The notes under the pieces are model-generated. The model was not told where the DNA came from and searched no databases. It was given only the letters and a program-made list of their open reading frames with translations. Positions 27,301 through 39,639 of a DNA stretch of 64,000 nucleotides are shown piece by piece. Numbering within the stretch: position 1 is the stretch's first letter; each line of letters starts with the position of its first letter. The position numbers and the translations under genes were made by a program. The DNA is from Aristolochia californica (taxonomy: Eukaryota; Streptophyta; Magnoliopsida; Piperales; Aristolochiaceae): positions 31,694,295 to 31,758,294 of the forward strand of contig JARWKL010000001.1 of assembly GCA_029961685.1 (NCBI GenBank), given 5' to 3'.

Positions 27301-29866
27301 TGATGGATTCGGAGTCAACGCTAAGTAAAAAATCCCCCCCCCCTCCCCCTTTTCCCGACGGTTGCAAAACCTAATATATAATAACTAAAAAGAGTTTACA
27401 ATCCTAAAAAATTGTAGACACTCTTAGCAATTTTCTCTCTCTACATTTGTGCATTGTGCATTTCTCTTTTAGATGTATACTTCTTTCTTAAATCAAAACT
27501 TTGTGTTTTCGGTCTCCCTTCATCCCTTAAACAAAAAAGGCAAATAGATCACAACAAAATGAAAATTTAAGAGTTGATGTATGGAAAAAATTTAAAACAA
27601 GAACGAATGTTAGTAAAGAAAATTTATTCCCACACCGTAAATGAACACAAAAGTTTGGTCATCAAAGTTTGGGCAATTCCACTAGTTAAACCCTAATAGC
27701 TTGGAATTTTATAAGAAAGAGATTTCTCATACTCATGTTTTAAAAATGGATATGCATGCTCGAAACATGTTAAAGAAGCAAATGAGCTATGGATCCATAC
27801 CTTTTAAAAAGAATAACAAACGCTCATTAAATTCTCAACTGAACGTCCGGTGGGATATTTACCCGAGTCAAATAAGCCATAATTTTTCTCATTGACAAAA
27901 AGCTGACGTAACAATCATAGATGATTGTAAAGTGATTTATCATGCGTAACGGGGGCTATATTTTTGTAAGAAATGACGTACGTATTGGGTGTCAACGCTC
28001 AGTCAAAAATCTACCGCCACCCCATTTTCCCAACGATTACAGAACCTAATATTTAAAAACTGAAAAGAGTTTACAATCCCTAAAAATTACAGACTCTCTT
28101 TGGAACTTTCTCTCTCTACATTTGTGCCTTGTGCATTTCCATTTTATATGTATACTTTTTTCTTCAATCAAAACATAGAGTACTCGCTTTCCCTTTATCC
28201 CAAAAAAAAAGGACAAATAGATCACAAAAAAATGAAAATTTTAGAGTTATGTATGGAAAATTTAAAAAAAAAAACAAATGTAAGTAAAGGAAATTTAATC
28301 GCACACCACAATTGAACACAAAATTTTTGTATCCAAGTTTGAGAAATTCCACTAGTTCAACCCTAATAGCTTGGAATATTTTAAGAAATAGATTTATTCT
28401 ACACATATTTTAAAAATAGATATGCATGCTTTAAACATGTTAAAGATGAATAACGAACGCTCTTGAAATTCTGAAATGAGCATGTAGAGGAATATTTACC
28501 TAAGTCGAACCTGACATTATTTTTCCATTTACAAAAAGCTGACCTAACAATTATAGATGATTGTAAAGTGATTTATCATGCGTAACGGGCTATATTTTTG
28601 TATAAAATGACTAAAGTATTGGGAGTCAACAATCAGTTAAAAATCCCATGCCTCCCCCTTTTCCCATTGATTGCAAAACCTAATATATAAAAACTAAAAA
28701 GAGTTTACAATCCCTAAAAATTACAGACACTCTTTGGAATTATCTCTCGCCACATTTTTGCATTGTGATTATCCATTTTAGATATATAATTTTTTAGATC
28801 TCCCTTCGTCCCGTAAACGAAAAAGGCAAATAGATCACAACAAAATGAAATTTTAGAATTTATGTAAGGAAAAAATTAAAAAAAAAATAATGTAAGTAAA
28901 GAAAATTTATTCGCACACCACGAATGAAAAGAAAAGTTTTGTTATCCAATTTTTGGAAATTCCACTAGTTCAACCCTAATAGCTTGGAATTTAACGAGAA
29001 AGAGATTTCTTCAACACCTGTTTTAAAAATGGATATGCATGCTTGAAACATGATAAAGATTCATATGACCTATGGATCCAAACCTTTTAAAGAGAACAAC
29101 AAACGCTCATTAAATTCTCAAGTGAACGTGCGGTGGGATATTTACCCGAGTCAAGCATGGCATTATTTTGCCCATTTACAAAAAGCTGACCTAACAATCA
29201 CAGATGATTGTGAAGTGATTTATCATGCGTAACGGGCAATATTTTTGTCAGAAATGACTTCTGGATTGAGAGTCAACACTCAGATAAAAATCCCCCGCCT
29301 CCCCTTTTTCTTGATGATCACAAAACCTGGGATATAACAACTAAATAGAGCTTACAATCCCTAACAATTATATCCACTCTTTGGAATTATCTCTCTCTAC
29401 ATTTTTGCATTGTGCATTTCCATTTTAGATGTATACTTTTTTCTCAAATCAAAACTTTGAGTTTTCACTCTCCCTTAATCCCGTAAACAAAATAGGCAAA
29501 TAGATCACAACAAAATAAAAATTTTAGTGTTTATGTATGGAAAAAATTTAAAACAACAACAAATGTAAGTAAAGAAAATTTATTCACACACCGCAAATGA
29601 ACACAAAAGTTTTGTCATCCAAATTTTAGCAATTCCACTAGTTCAACCCTAATATTTTGGAATTTTATAAGAATAAGATTTCTTCTACTCATGTTTTAAA
29701 AATGGATATGCATGCTTGAAACATGTTAAAGATTCAAATGACCTATGGATCCAAACCTCTTAAAGAGAATAACAAACGCTCATTAAATTCTCAAGTGGAC
29801 GTGCGTTGGGATATTTACCCAAGTCAAACAAGCCATTATTTTGCCCATTAACAAAACATTGACCTA

Positions 29867-29884
29867 ACAATCATAGATGAATGT
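29867..29884. other. Monomer dyad (8+2+8 bp inverted repeat), representative position
   Basis: The consensus ACAATCATAGATGATTGT is a perfect inverted repeat of 8 bp arms around AG. It occurs once per monomer near position 164-181. This instance has one arm change (GAATGT); intact examples are near 4176 in the second A unit and in each 1,333 bp dimer. Dyads able to form cruciforms have been reported at centromeric repeats of several eukaryotes; a role here is only a possibility. Confidence 0.8.
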
Positions 29885-29964
29885 AAAGTGATTTATCATG
29901 TGTAACGGGCTATATTTTTGTAATAAATGACTTATGGATTGGGAGTCAACGCTCAGTTAAAAAT

Positions 29965-29995
29965 CCCCCGCCTCTCCCTTTTCCCTTCGATTGAA
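29965..29995 (-). other. C-rich polypyrimidine tract (G-rich on minus strand), representative position
   Basis: Nearly every monomer has one GC-rich island of about 30 bp in otherwise AT-rich sequence: C5, GCCTC, C-rich run, TTTT, CCC. The minus strand reads as purine-rich runs of G. It holds three runs of three or more G, plus GG, so a two-layer or bulged quadruplex or an i-motif is conceivable. The first C run varies in length, up to 11 at 21500-21510 and 10 at 27334-27343. Confidence 0.75.
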
Positions 29996-31327
29996 AAATT
30001 TAATATATAAAAACTAAAAAGACTTTACAATCCCTTAAAATTACAGACACTCTTTGGAATTATCTCTCTCTAGATTTGTGCATATTGCATTTTCATTTTA
30101 GATGTATATTTTTTTCTTAACAAAAACTTTGAGATTTCACTCTCCCTCATCCAGTAAACAAAAAAGGCAAATATATCACAACAAAATGAAAATTTTAGAG
30201 TTTATGTATTTTCAAAATTTAAGAAAAAAAATATAAGAAAAAAAAATATTCGCACACCACAAATGAACACAAAAGTTTTTTTATCCAAGTTTGGGAAATT
30301 CCATTAGTTCAACCCTAATAGCCAAGAATTTTATAAGAAAAAGATTTATTCTCAACATGCTTTAAAAATGGATATGCATGCTTGAAACATGTTAAAGATG
30401 CAAATGACCTATGGATCCAAACCCTTTAAAGAGAATAACAAACTCTTATTAAATTCTCAAGTGTGCGTGCGGTGGGATATTTACCCGAGTCAAATAAGCC
30501 ATTATTTTGCCATTTACCAAAATCTGACCTAACAATAATATATGATTGTAAAGTGATTTATAATGAGTAAAGGGCTCTATTTTGTAGGAAATGACTTATG
30601 GATTTGGAGTCAACGCTCAGTTAAAAAGCCCCCGCCTCCCCCTTTTCTTGGCGATTGGAAAAATAAATATATAAAAACTAAAGAGTGTTTACAATCTCTA
30701 AAAAACACAGACACTCTTAGGAATTTTCTCTCTCTACATTTGTGCATTTTGCATTTTCATTTTAGATGTATATTTTTTTCTTAAATCAAAACTTTGAGAT
30801 TTCGCTCTCCCTTCATCCCGTAAATAAAAAAGGCAAATAGATCACCACAAAATGAAAATTTTAGTATGGAAAAAATTTAAAACAACAACAAATGTAAGTA
30901 AAGAAAATTTATTCGCTCACCGCAAATGAACACAAAAGTTTTGTTATCCATGTTTGAGAAAATCCACTAGTTCAACTTGTATAGCGTGGAATTTTATAAG
31001 AAAGAGATTTCTTCTACACATGTTTTAAAAATGCATATTCATGACTGAAGCATGTTAAAGATGCAAATGACCTAGGGATCCACACCATTTAAAGAGAATA
31101 ACAAACGCTCATTAAATTTTCTAGTGAACGTGCAGTGGGAAATTTATCTGAGTCAAACAAGCCATTATTTTGCTCATTTACAAAAAGCTGAGCTAACAAC
31201 CATAGAAGATTGTAAAGTGATTTATCCTATGTAAAGGACTATAACTTTTTGAGAAATGACTTGTGGATTGGGAGTCAACACTCAGTTAAAATCCCATGCC
31301 ACCCCCTTTTTCCGATGATTGCAAAAC

Positions 31328-31355
31328 CTAATATGTAAAAACTAATATACAAAAA
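31328..31355 (+). repeat. 14 bp tandem duplication inside a monomer
   Basis: CTAATATGTAAAAA at 31328-31341 is followed by CTAATATACAAAAA at 31342-31355. Normal monomers have this segment once. It accounts for most of the unusual 685 bp length of this unit. Confidence 0.9.
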
Positions 31356-34300
31356 CTAAAAAGAGTTTACAATCCCAAAAAATTACAAACAGTCTTTGGA
31401 ATTATCTCTCTCTACGTTTGTGCATTGTGTATTTCCATTTAGATGTATACTTTTTCTTATATCAAATCTTTGAGTTTTTGCTCTCCCTTCATCTTGTAAA
31501 CAGAATTGGCAAATAGATCACAACAAAATGAAAATTTTACCGTTTATGTATGGAAAATATTTAAAAAAACAACAAATATAAGTAATGAAAATTTATTCGC
31601 ATACCGTAAATAATCACAAAAGTTTTGACATCCAAGTTTAGGCAATTCCACTAGTTCAACCCGAATAGCTTTGGAATTTTATAAGAAAGAGATTTCTCCT
31701 ACACATGTTTTAAAAATGGATATGCATGCTTGAATCATGTTTAAGATGCAAATGACCTATGGATCCAAACCTTTAAAAGATAATAACAAATACTCATTAA
31801 ATTCTCTAGTGAACGTGTAGTGGGATATTTACCCGAGTCAAACAAGCCATTATTTTTCCCAATAACAAAAAGCTGACCTAACAATCATAGATGATTGTAA
31901 AGTTATTTCTCATGTGTAACGCCCTATATTTTTGTAAGAAATGACTTATGGAATGGGAGTCAATGCTCAGTTAAAACCCCCCGCCTCCCCCTTTTCCCAA
32001 CGAATTACGTACCTAATATATAAAAACTAAAAAGAGTTTACTATCCCTAAAAATTAAAAACACTCTTTGGAATTATCTCTCTCCTCATTTGTGCATTGTG
32101 CAATTCTGTTTTAGTTGTATATTTTTTTCCTAAATCAAAACTTTGAGTTTTCGCTCTCACTTCATCCCGTAAACAAAAAAGGTAAATAGATCACAACAAA
32201 TAGAAAGTTTTAGAGTTTATGTATGGAAAAAATTTAAAACAACAACAAATGCAACTAAAGAAAATTTATTCGTACACGAGAAATGAACACAAAAGTTTTG
32301 ACATCCAAGTTTGGGCAATTCCACTAGTTCAACACTAATAGCTTGGAATTTTATAAGAAAGAGATTTATTCTAATCATTTTTTAATAATGGATATGCATT
32401 CTTGAAACAGGTTAAATATGGAAATGACCTAAGGATCCACACCTTTTAAAGAGAATAACAAACGCTCATTAAATTCTCAAGTGAACGTGCGGTGGGATAT
32501 TTACTTGAGGCAAACAAGCCATTATTTTTTCCATTTACAAAAGCTTGACCTAACACTCGGAAATTATTGTAAAGTGATTTATCATGCGTAACGGCTATAT
32601 TTTTGTAAGAAATGACTTATGGATTGGCAGTCAGTGCTCAGTTAAAAATCTCCCGCCTCCCCCTTTTCCCGACGATTGCAAAACCCAATATATAAAATCT
32701 AAAAAGAGTTAAAAAATCTCTAAAAATTATAGATACTCTTAGGAATTATCTCTCACTAAATTTGAGCATTGTGCATTTCCGTTTTATACGTATACTTTAT
32801 TCATAAATCAAAACTTTGAGTTTTCGCTCTCCCTTCATCACGTAAACAAAAAAGGCAAATAGATCACAACAAATTGAAAATTTTTGAAATTTTGTTTGGT
32901 AAAAATTTAAAAAAACAAAAAATGTAAGTAAGGATTTTTTTTTCACACACCACAAATGAACACAAAAGTTTTGTTATCCAAGTTTGGGAAATTCCACTAG
33001 TTCAACCCCAATAGCTTGGAATTTTATACGAAAGGGATTTCTTCTACACGTGTTTTAAAAATGGATATGCATGCTTGAAATGTTAAAGATGCAAATGAAC
33101 TATGGATCCAAACCTTTTAATCTGAATAACAAACGCTCATTAAATTCTCCAGTGAAGGTGTGGTGGGATATTTACCCGAGTCAGACTAGCCATTATTTTG
33201 CCCATTTACAAAAAGCTGACCTAACAATCATAGATGATTTATCATGCGCAACGGGCTATATTTTTGCAAGAAATGACTTTTGGATTGGGGGTCAATGCTC
33301 AGTTTAAAATTCCATCCATCCCCCTTTTCTCGAAGATTGCAAAACCTTATATATGAAACTAAAAAGAGTTTACAATCCGCAAAAATTATAGACACTCTTT
33401 GGAATTATCTCTCTATACATTTTTGCATTGTGAATTTCCATTTTAGATGTATACTTTTTTCTTAAATTAAAACATTGAGTTTTCGCTCTCCCTTCTTCCC
33501 GTAAACATAAAAGGCAAATAGATCACAAAAAAAATGAAAATTTTAGAGTTTATCTATGAAAAAAATTTAAAACAACAAGAAATGTAAGTAAAGAAAATTT
33601 ATTCGCACACCACAAATGAACACAATGTTTTTTTATCCAAGTTTGGGAAATTCCACTAGTTACCCCCTAATAGCTCAGAATTTTATAAGAAAGAGATTTC
33701 TTCTACATATGTTTTAAAAATGGATATGCATGCTTGAAACAAGTTAAAGATTCAAATGACCAATGGATCCAAACATTTTAAATAGAATAACAAACACTCA
33801 TTAAATTCTCAAGTCAACGTGCAGTGGGATATTTACCTGAGTCATACAAGCCATTATTTTTCCCATTTACAAAATGTTGACCTAACAATCATAGATGATT
33901 GTAAAGTGATTTATCAGGCGTAATGGGCTATATTTTTGTTAGAAATGATTGATGGATTGGGAGTCAACTCTCAATTAAAAACCCCCCGCTTCCCCCTTTT
34001 CCCGAGGATTGTAAAACTTAATATACAAAAACTAAAAAGAGTTTACAATCCCTAAAAATTACACACACTCTTTGGAATTATCTCTCTCTACATTTCTGCA
34101 TTGTGCATTTCCATGTTAGATGTATAGTTTTTTCTTAAGTCAAAACTTTGAGCTTTCGCTCTCCCTTCATCCCGTAAACAAAAAAGACAAATTGATCACA
34201 AAAAATTGTAAATTTTAGAGTTTAAGGATGGAAAAAATTTTAAACAACAACAAATGTAATTAAAAAAAATTATTCACACTAGTTTGGGCAATTCCACTTG

Positions 34301-35640
34301 TTCAACCCTAATAGCTTGAAATTTTATAAGAAAGAAATTTCTACTACACATGTTTAAAAAATGGATATGCATGCTCGAAAATGTTAAAGATGCAAATAAC
34401 CTAAGGATCCAAAGCTTTTAAAGAGAACAACAAACACTCATTAAATTCTCAAGTGAATGTGCGATGGGATATTTACCCGAGTCAAACAAGCCAATATTTT
34501 GGCTATTTACAAAAAGTTGACCTAAGAATCATAGATGATTGTAAAGCTATTTATCATGCGTAATGGGATATATTTTCGTATGAAATGACTTTTGGATTTG
34601 GAGTCAACCCTCTATTAAAAATCCCCTGTCTCCCTCTTTTTCTGACAAATTAAATACCTAATAAATAAAAACAGAAAAGATTTTACAATCCCTAAAAATT
34701 ACATACACTCTTTGGAATTATCTCTCTCCACATTTGTGCATTGTGTGTTTCCATTTTAGATGTAGACTTTTTTCTTAAATCAAAACTTTCAGTTTTCCCT
34801 CTCCTTTCATCCCGTAAACAAAAAAGGCTAATAGAACACAACAAATTGAAAATCTTAGAGTTTATGTATGGATAAAATTAAAAACAACAACAAATTTAAG
34901 TAAAGAAAATTTATTCGCACACCGTAAATAAACACAAGGTTTTTCATCCAAGTTTGGGCAATTCCACTAGTTCAACCCTAATAGCTTGGAATTTTTTAAT
35001 AAAGAGATTTCTTCTAATCATGCTTTAAAAATCGATATGCATGCTTGAAACATGTTAAATATTCAAATGACCTATGGATCCATACCTTTTAAAAAGAATA
35101 ACAAACGCTTGTCAAATTCTCAAGTGAACGTGCGGTGGGGTATTTACCTGAGTCAAACGTGCCAGTATTTTGGCCATTTACAAAAAGCAGACCTAACAAT
35201 CATAGATGGTTGTAAAGTGATTTATCATGTGTAATCGGCTATATTTTTTAAAGAAATGACTTATGGATTGGGAGTCAACTCTCAGTTAAAAATCCTCTGC
35301 CTTCTCCTTTACCCTACTATTGCAAAACCTAATATATAAAAACTAAAAAGAGTTTAAAATCCCTAAAAAATACACACACTATTTGGAATTAGCTATCTCT
35401 ACAATTGTGCATTGTGCATTTCCATTTTAGAGGTATACTTTTTTATTAAATCAAAATTTTGAGTTTTTGCTCAACCTCCATCCCGAAAACAAAAAAGGCA
35501 AATAGATAAAAAAAATTGAAAATTTTAGAGTTTATGTATGGAAAAAATTTAAAATAGCAATGAAATTAAGTAATGAAAATTTATTCTCATACCGCAAATG
35601 AACACAAAAGTTTTGTCATCCAAGTTTGGGAAATTCCACT

Positions 35641-36973
35641 AGTGCGACCCTAATAGCATGGAATTTTATCAGAAAAGGATTTCTTCTACACATGTTTTAA
35701 AAATGGATATGCATGCTTTAAACATGTAAAAATGCAAATGACCTATGGATCCAAACTTTTAAAGAGAAGAACAAACGCTCATTAAAGTCTCTAGTGAACG
35801 TGCGGTGGAATATTTACCCGAGTCAAACAATCCATTATTTTGGGCATTTACAAAAAGCTGACCTAACAATCATAGATGATTGTAAAGTGATTTATCATGC
35901 ATAACGGGCTTTATTTTTGTATGAAATGACTTATGGATATGGAGTCAACGCTCAGTTAAAAATCCCCTCCCTCTCCCTTTTCCACACGATTGCAAAACCT
36001 AATATATAAAAAAAAAAAGAATTTACAATCCCTAAAAATTACAGACACTCTTAGGAATTATCTCTCTCTACATTTGTGCATTGTGCATTTCCATTTTAGA
36101 TGTACTTTTTTCTTAAATAAAAACTATGAGTTTTCGCTCTCCCTTCATCCCATAAACTTAAAATGCAAATAGATCACAACAAAATGAAAATTTAGGAGTT
36201 TATGTAAGGGAAAATATAAAAGCAACAACAAATGCTAGTAAAGAAAATTTATTCGCATACCATAAATGAACACAAAATTTTTGTTCTCCAAGTTTGAGAA
36301 ATTCCACTAGTTCAACCCTAATAGCTTGTAAATTTATAAGAAAGAGATTTCTTCTACGCATGTTTTAAAAATGGATATGCATGCTTGAAACATTTTAAAG
36401 ATGCAAATGACCTATAGATCCATACCTTTTAAGGAGAATAACGAAGGCTCAATAAATTCTAAAGTGAACGTGCGGTGGGATATTTACCCAAATCAAACAA
36501 GACATTATTTTGCCCATTTACAAAAAGTTGTCCTAACAGTTATAGATGATTGTAAAGTGATTTATCATGCGCAATGAGCTATATTTTTATAAGAAATTAC
36601 TTATGGATTGGGAGTCAACGCTCAACTAAGAATCCTCCGCCTCCCCCTTTTACCGAAGATTGCAAAACCAAATATATACAAACTAAAAAGAGTTTACAAT
36701 CCCTAAAAATTTTTGACACTCTTTGGAATTATCTCTCTTTACATTTGTGCATTGTGCATTTCCATTCTAGATGTATACTTTTGTCTTAAATAAAATTTTT
36801 AAGTTTCCATTCTCCCTTCTTGTCGTAACCCCAAAAGATCATGACAAAATCAAAATTTTGGAGATTACGAATGGAAAAAACTTAAAACAACAACAAATGT
36901 AAGTAAAGAAAATTTATTCGCACACTAAAAATGAACACAAAAGTTTCGTCATCCAAGTTTGGAAAATTCCACT
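35641..36973 (+). repeat. Dimer copy 1 of 4
   Basis: Monomer starts are 35705 and 36373. Two bases differ from copies 2 and 3: A at 35676 (G at 37009) and C at 36572 (T at 37905). Upstream of 35641 the match to the other copies fades: 'tttgggaaattcc' and 'gttttgtcatcc' here, against 'tttggaaaattcc' and 'gtttcgtcatcc' before copy 2. The left edge is therefore at or just before this point. Confidence 0.93.
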
Positions 36974-38306
36974 AGTGCGACCCTAATAGCATGGAATTTT
37001 ATCAGAAAGGGATTTCTTCTACACATGTTTTAAAAATGGATATGCATGCTTTAAACATGTAAAAATGCAAATGACCTATGGATCCAAACTTTTAAAGAGA
37101 AGAACAAACGCTCATTAAAGTCTCTAGTGAACGTGCGGTGGAATATTTACCCGAGTCAAACAATCCATTATTTTGGGCATTTACAAAAAGCTGACCTAAC
37201 AATCATAGATGATTGTAAAGTGATTTATCATGCATAACGGGCTTTATTTTTGTATGAAATGACTTATGGATATGGAGTCAACGCTCAGTTAAAAATCCCC
37301 TCCCTCTCCCTTTTCCACACGATTGCAAAACCTAATATATAAAAAAAAAAAGAATTTACAATCCCTAAAAATTACAGACACTCTTAGGAATTATCTCTCT
37401 CTACATTTGTGCATTGTGCATTTCCATTTTAGATGTACTTTTTTCTTAAATAAAAACTATGAGTTTTCGCTCTCCCTTCATCCCATAAACTTAAAATGCA
37501 AATAGATCACAACAAAATGAAAATTTAGGAGTTTATGTAAGGGAAAATATAAAAGCAACAACAAATGCTAGTAAAGAAAATTTATTCGCATACCATAAAT
37601 GAACACAAAATTTTTGTTCTCCAAGTTTGAGAAATTCCACTAGTTCAACCCTAATAGCTTGTAAATTTATAAGAAAGAGATTTCTTCTACGCATGTTTTA
37701 AAAATGGATATGCATGCTTGAAACATTTTAAAGATGCAAATGACCTATAGATCCATACCTTTTAAGGAGAATAACGAAGGCTCAATAAATTCTAAAGTGA
37801 ACGTGCGGTGGGATATTTACCCAAATCAAACAAGACATTATTTTGCCCATTTACAAAAAGTTGTCCTAACAGTTATAGATGATTGTAAAGTGATTTATCA
37901 TGCGTAATGAGCTATATTTTTATAAGAAATTACTTATGGATTGGGAGTCAACGCTCAACTAAGAATCCTCCGCCTCCCCCTTTTACCGAAGATTGCAAAA
38001 CCAAATATATACAAACTAAAAAGAGTTTACAATCCCTAAAAATTTTTGACACTCTTTGGAATTATCTCTCTTTACATTTGTGCATTGTGCATTTCCATTC
38101 TAGATGTATACTTTTGTCTTAAATAAAATTTTTAAGTTTCCATTCTCCCTTCTTGTCGTAACCCCAAAAGATCATGACAAAATCAAAATTTTGGAGATTA
38201 CGAATGGAAAAAACTTAAAACAACAACAAATGTAAGTAAAGAAAATTTATTCGCACACTAAAAATGAACACAAAAGTTTCGTCATCCAAGTTTGGAAAAT
38301 TCCACT
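36974..38306 (+). repeat. Dimer copy 2 of 4
   Basis: Monomer starts are 37038 and 37706. I found no difference from copy 3 on reading the two side by side, including the A-run after 'cctaatatat'. Confidence 0.93.
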
Positions 38307-39639
38307 AGTGCGACCCTAATAGCATGGAATTTTATCAGAAAGGGATTTCTTCTACACATGTTTTAAAAATGGATATGCATGCTTTAAACATGTAAAAATG
38401 CAAATGACCTATGGATCCAAACTTTTAAAGAGAAGAACAAACGCTCATTAAAGTCTCTAGTGAACGTGCGGTGGAATATTTACCCGAGTCAAACAATCCA
38501 TTATTTTGGGCATTTACAAAAAGCTGACCTAACAATCATAGATGATTGTAAAGTGATTTATCATGCATAACGGGCTTTATTTTTGTATGAAATGACTTAT
38601 GGATATGGAGTCAACGCTCAGTTAAAAATCCCCTCCCTCTCCCTTTTCCACACGATTGCAAAACCTAATATATAAAAAAAAAAAGAATTTACAATCCCTA
38701 AAAATTACAGACACTCTTAGGAATTATCTCTCTCTACATTTGTGCATTGTGCATTTCCATTTTAGATGTACTTTTTTCTTAAATAAAAACTATGAGTTTT
38801 CGCTCTCCCTTCATCCCATAAACTTAAAATGCAAATAGATCACAACAAAATGAAAATTTAGGAGTTTATGTAAGGGAAAATATAAAAGCAACAACAAATG
38901 CTAGTAAAGAAAATTTATTCGCATACCATAAATGAACACAAAATTTTTGTTCTCCAAGTTTGAGAAATTCCACTAGTTCAACCCTAATAGCTTGTAAATT
39001 TATAAGAAAGAGATTTCTTCTACGCATGTTTTAAAAATGGATATGCATGCTTGAAACATTTTAAAGATGCAAATGACCTATAGATCCATACCTTTTAAGG
39101 AGAATAACGAAGGCTCAATAAATTCTAAAGTGAACGTGCGGTGGGATATTTACCCAAATCAAACAAGACATTATTTTGCCCATTTACAAAAAGTTGTCCT
39201 AACAGTTATAGATGATTGTAAAGTGATTTATCATGCGTAATGAGCTATATTTTTATAAGAAATTACTTATGGATTGGGAGTCAACGCTCAACTAAGAATC
39301 CTCCGCCTCCCCCTTTTACCGAAGATTGCAAAACCAAATATATACAAACTAAAAAGAGTTTACAATCCCTAAAAATTTTTGACACTCTTTGGAATTATCT
39401 CTCTTTACATTTGTGCATTGTGCATTTCCATTCTAGATGTATACTTTTGTCTTAAATAAAATTTTTAAGTTTCCATTCTCCCTTCTTGTCGTAACCCCAA
39501 AAGATCATGACAAAATCAAAATTTTGGAGATTACGAATGGAAAAAACTTAAAACAACAACAAATGTAAGTAAAGAAAATTTATTCGCACACTAAAAATGA
39601 ACACAAAAGTTTCGTCATCCAAGTTTGGAAAATTCCACT
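38307..39639 (+). repeat. Dimer copy 3 of 4
   Basis: Monomer starts are 38371 and 39039. It appears identical to copy 2. Compared with copy 4 it differs at the six positions listed there. Confidence 0.93.

Larger units (their letters stand above)
24386..35640 (+). repeat. Satellite block 5: seventeen monomers, weak higher-order pattern
   Basis: Starts are 24386, 25059, 25728, 26395, 27073, 27748, 28418, 29031, 29704, 30370, 31033, 31718, 32390, 33063, 33722, 34363 and 35033. A sub-variant with 'gtcatc', 'gcaattcc' or 'gcaattcaac', and usually 'ctcatg' or 'atcatg' near the unit end appears at about 24.97, 26.99, 27.66, 29.62, 31.63, 32.30 and 34.95 kb, roughly every third unit in part of the block. 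Small losses lie at about 28449 (~33 bp, 'aagatgaataacgaac'), 28793 and 34279 (~30 bp). The unit at 31033 has a 14 bp tandem duplication. All sequence is satellite. Confidence 0.85.

Noticed and set aside
29965..29995. Polypurine tract of an LTR retrotransposon on the minus strand
   Set aside because: The G-rich tract is not followed by a TG-starting terminal repeat, and no primer-binding site or retroelement domain is visible. An origin from a retroelement untranslated region remains only a guess.
29999..30016. TATATAAA in each monomer as a promoter
   Set aside because: It is a short AT run in ~70% AT sequence with no downstream gene. Satellite transcription is possible but not supported by sequence alone.
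36574..36789. Frames with a run of prolines (PPPPPF) repeated at 1,333 bp intervals
   Set aside because: The prolines are simply the C-rich tract read in one frame, and the identity reflects the dimer amplification.
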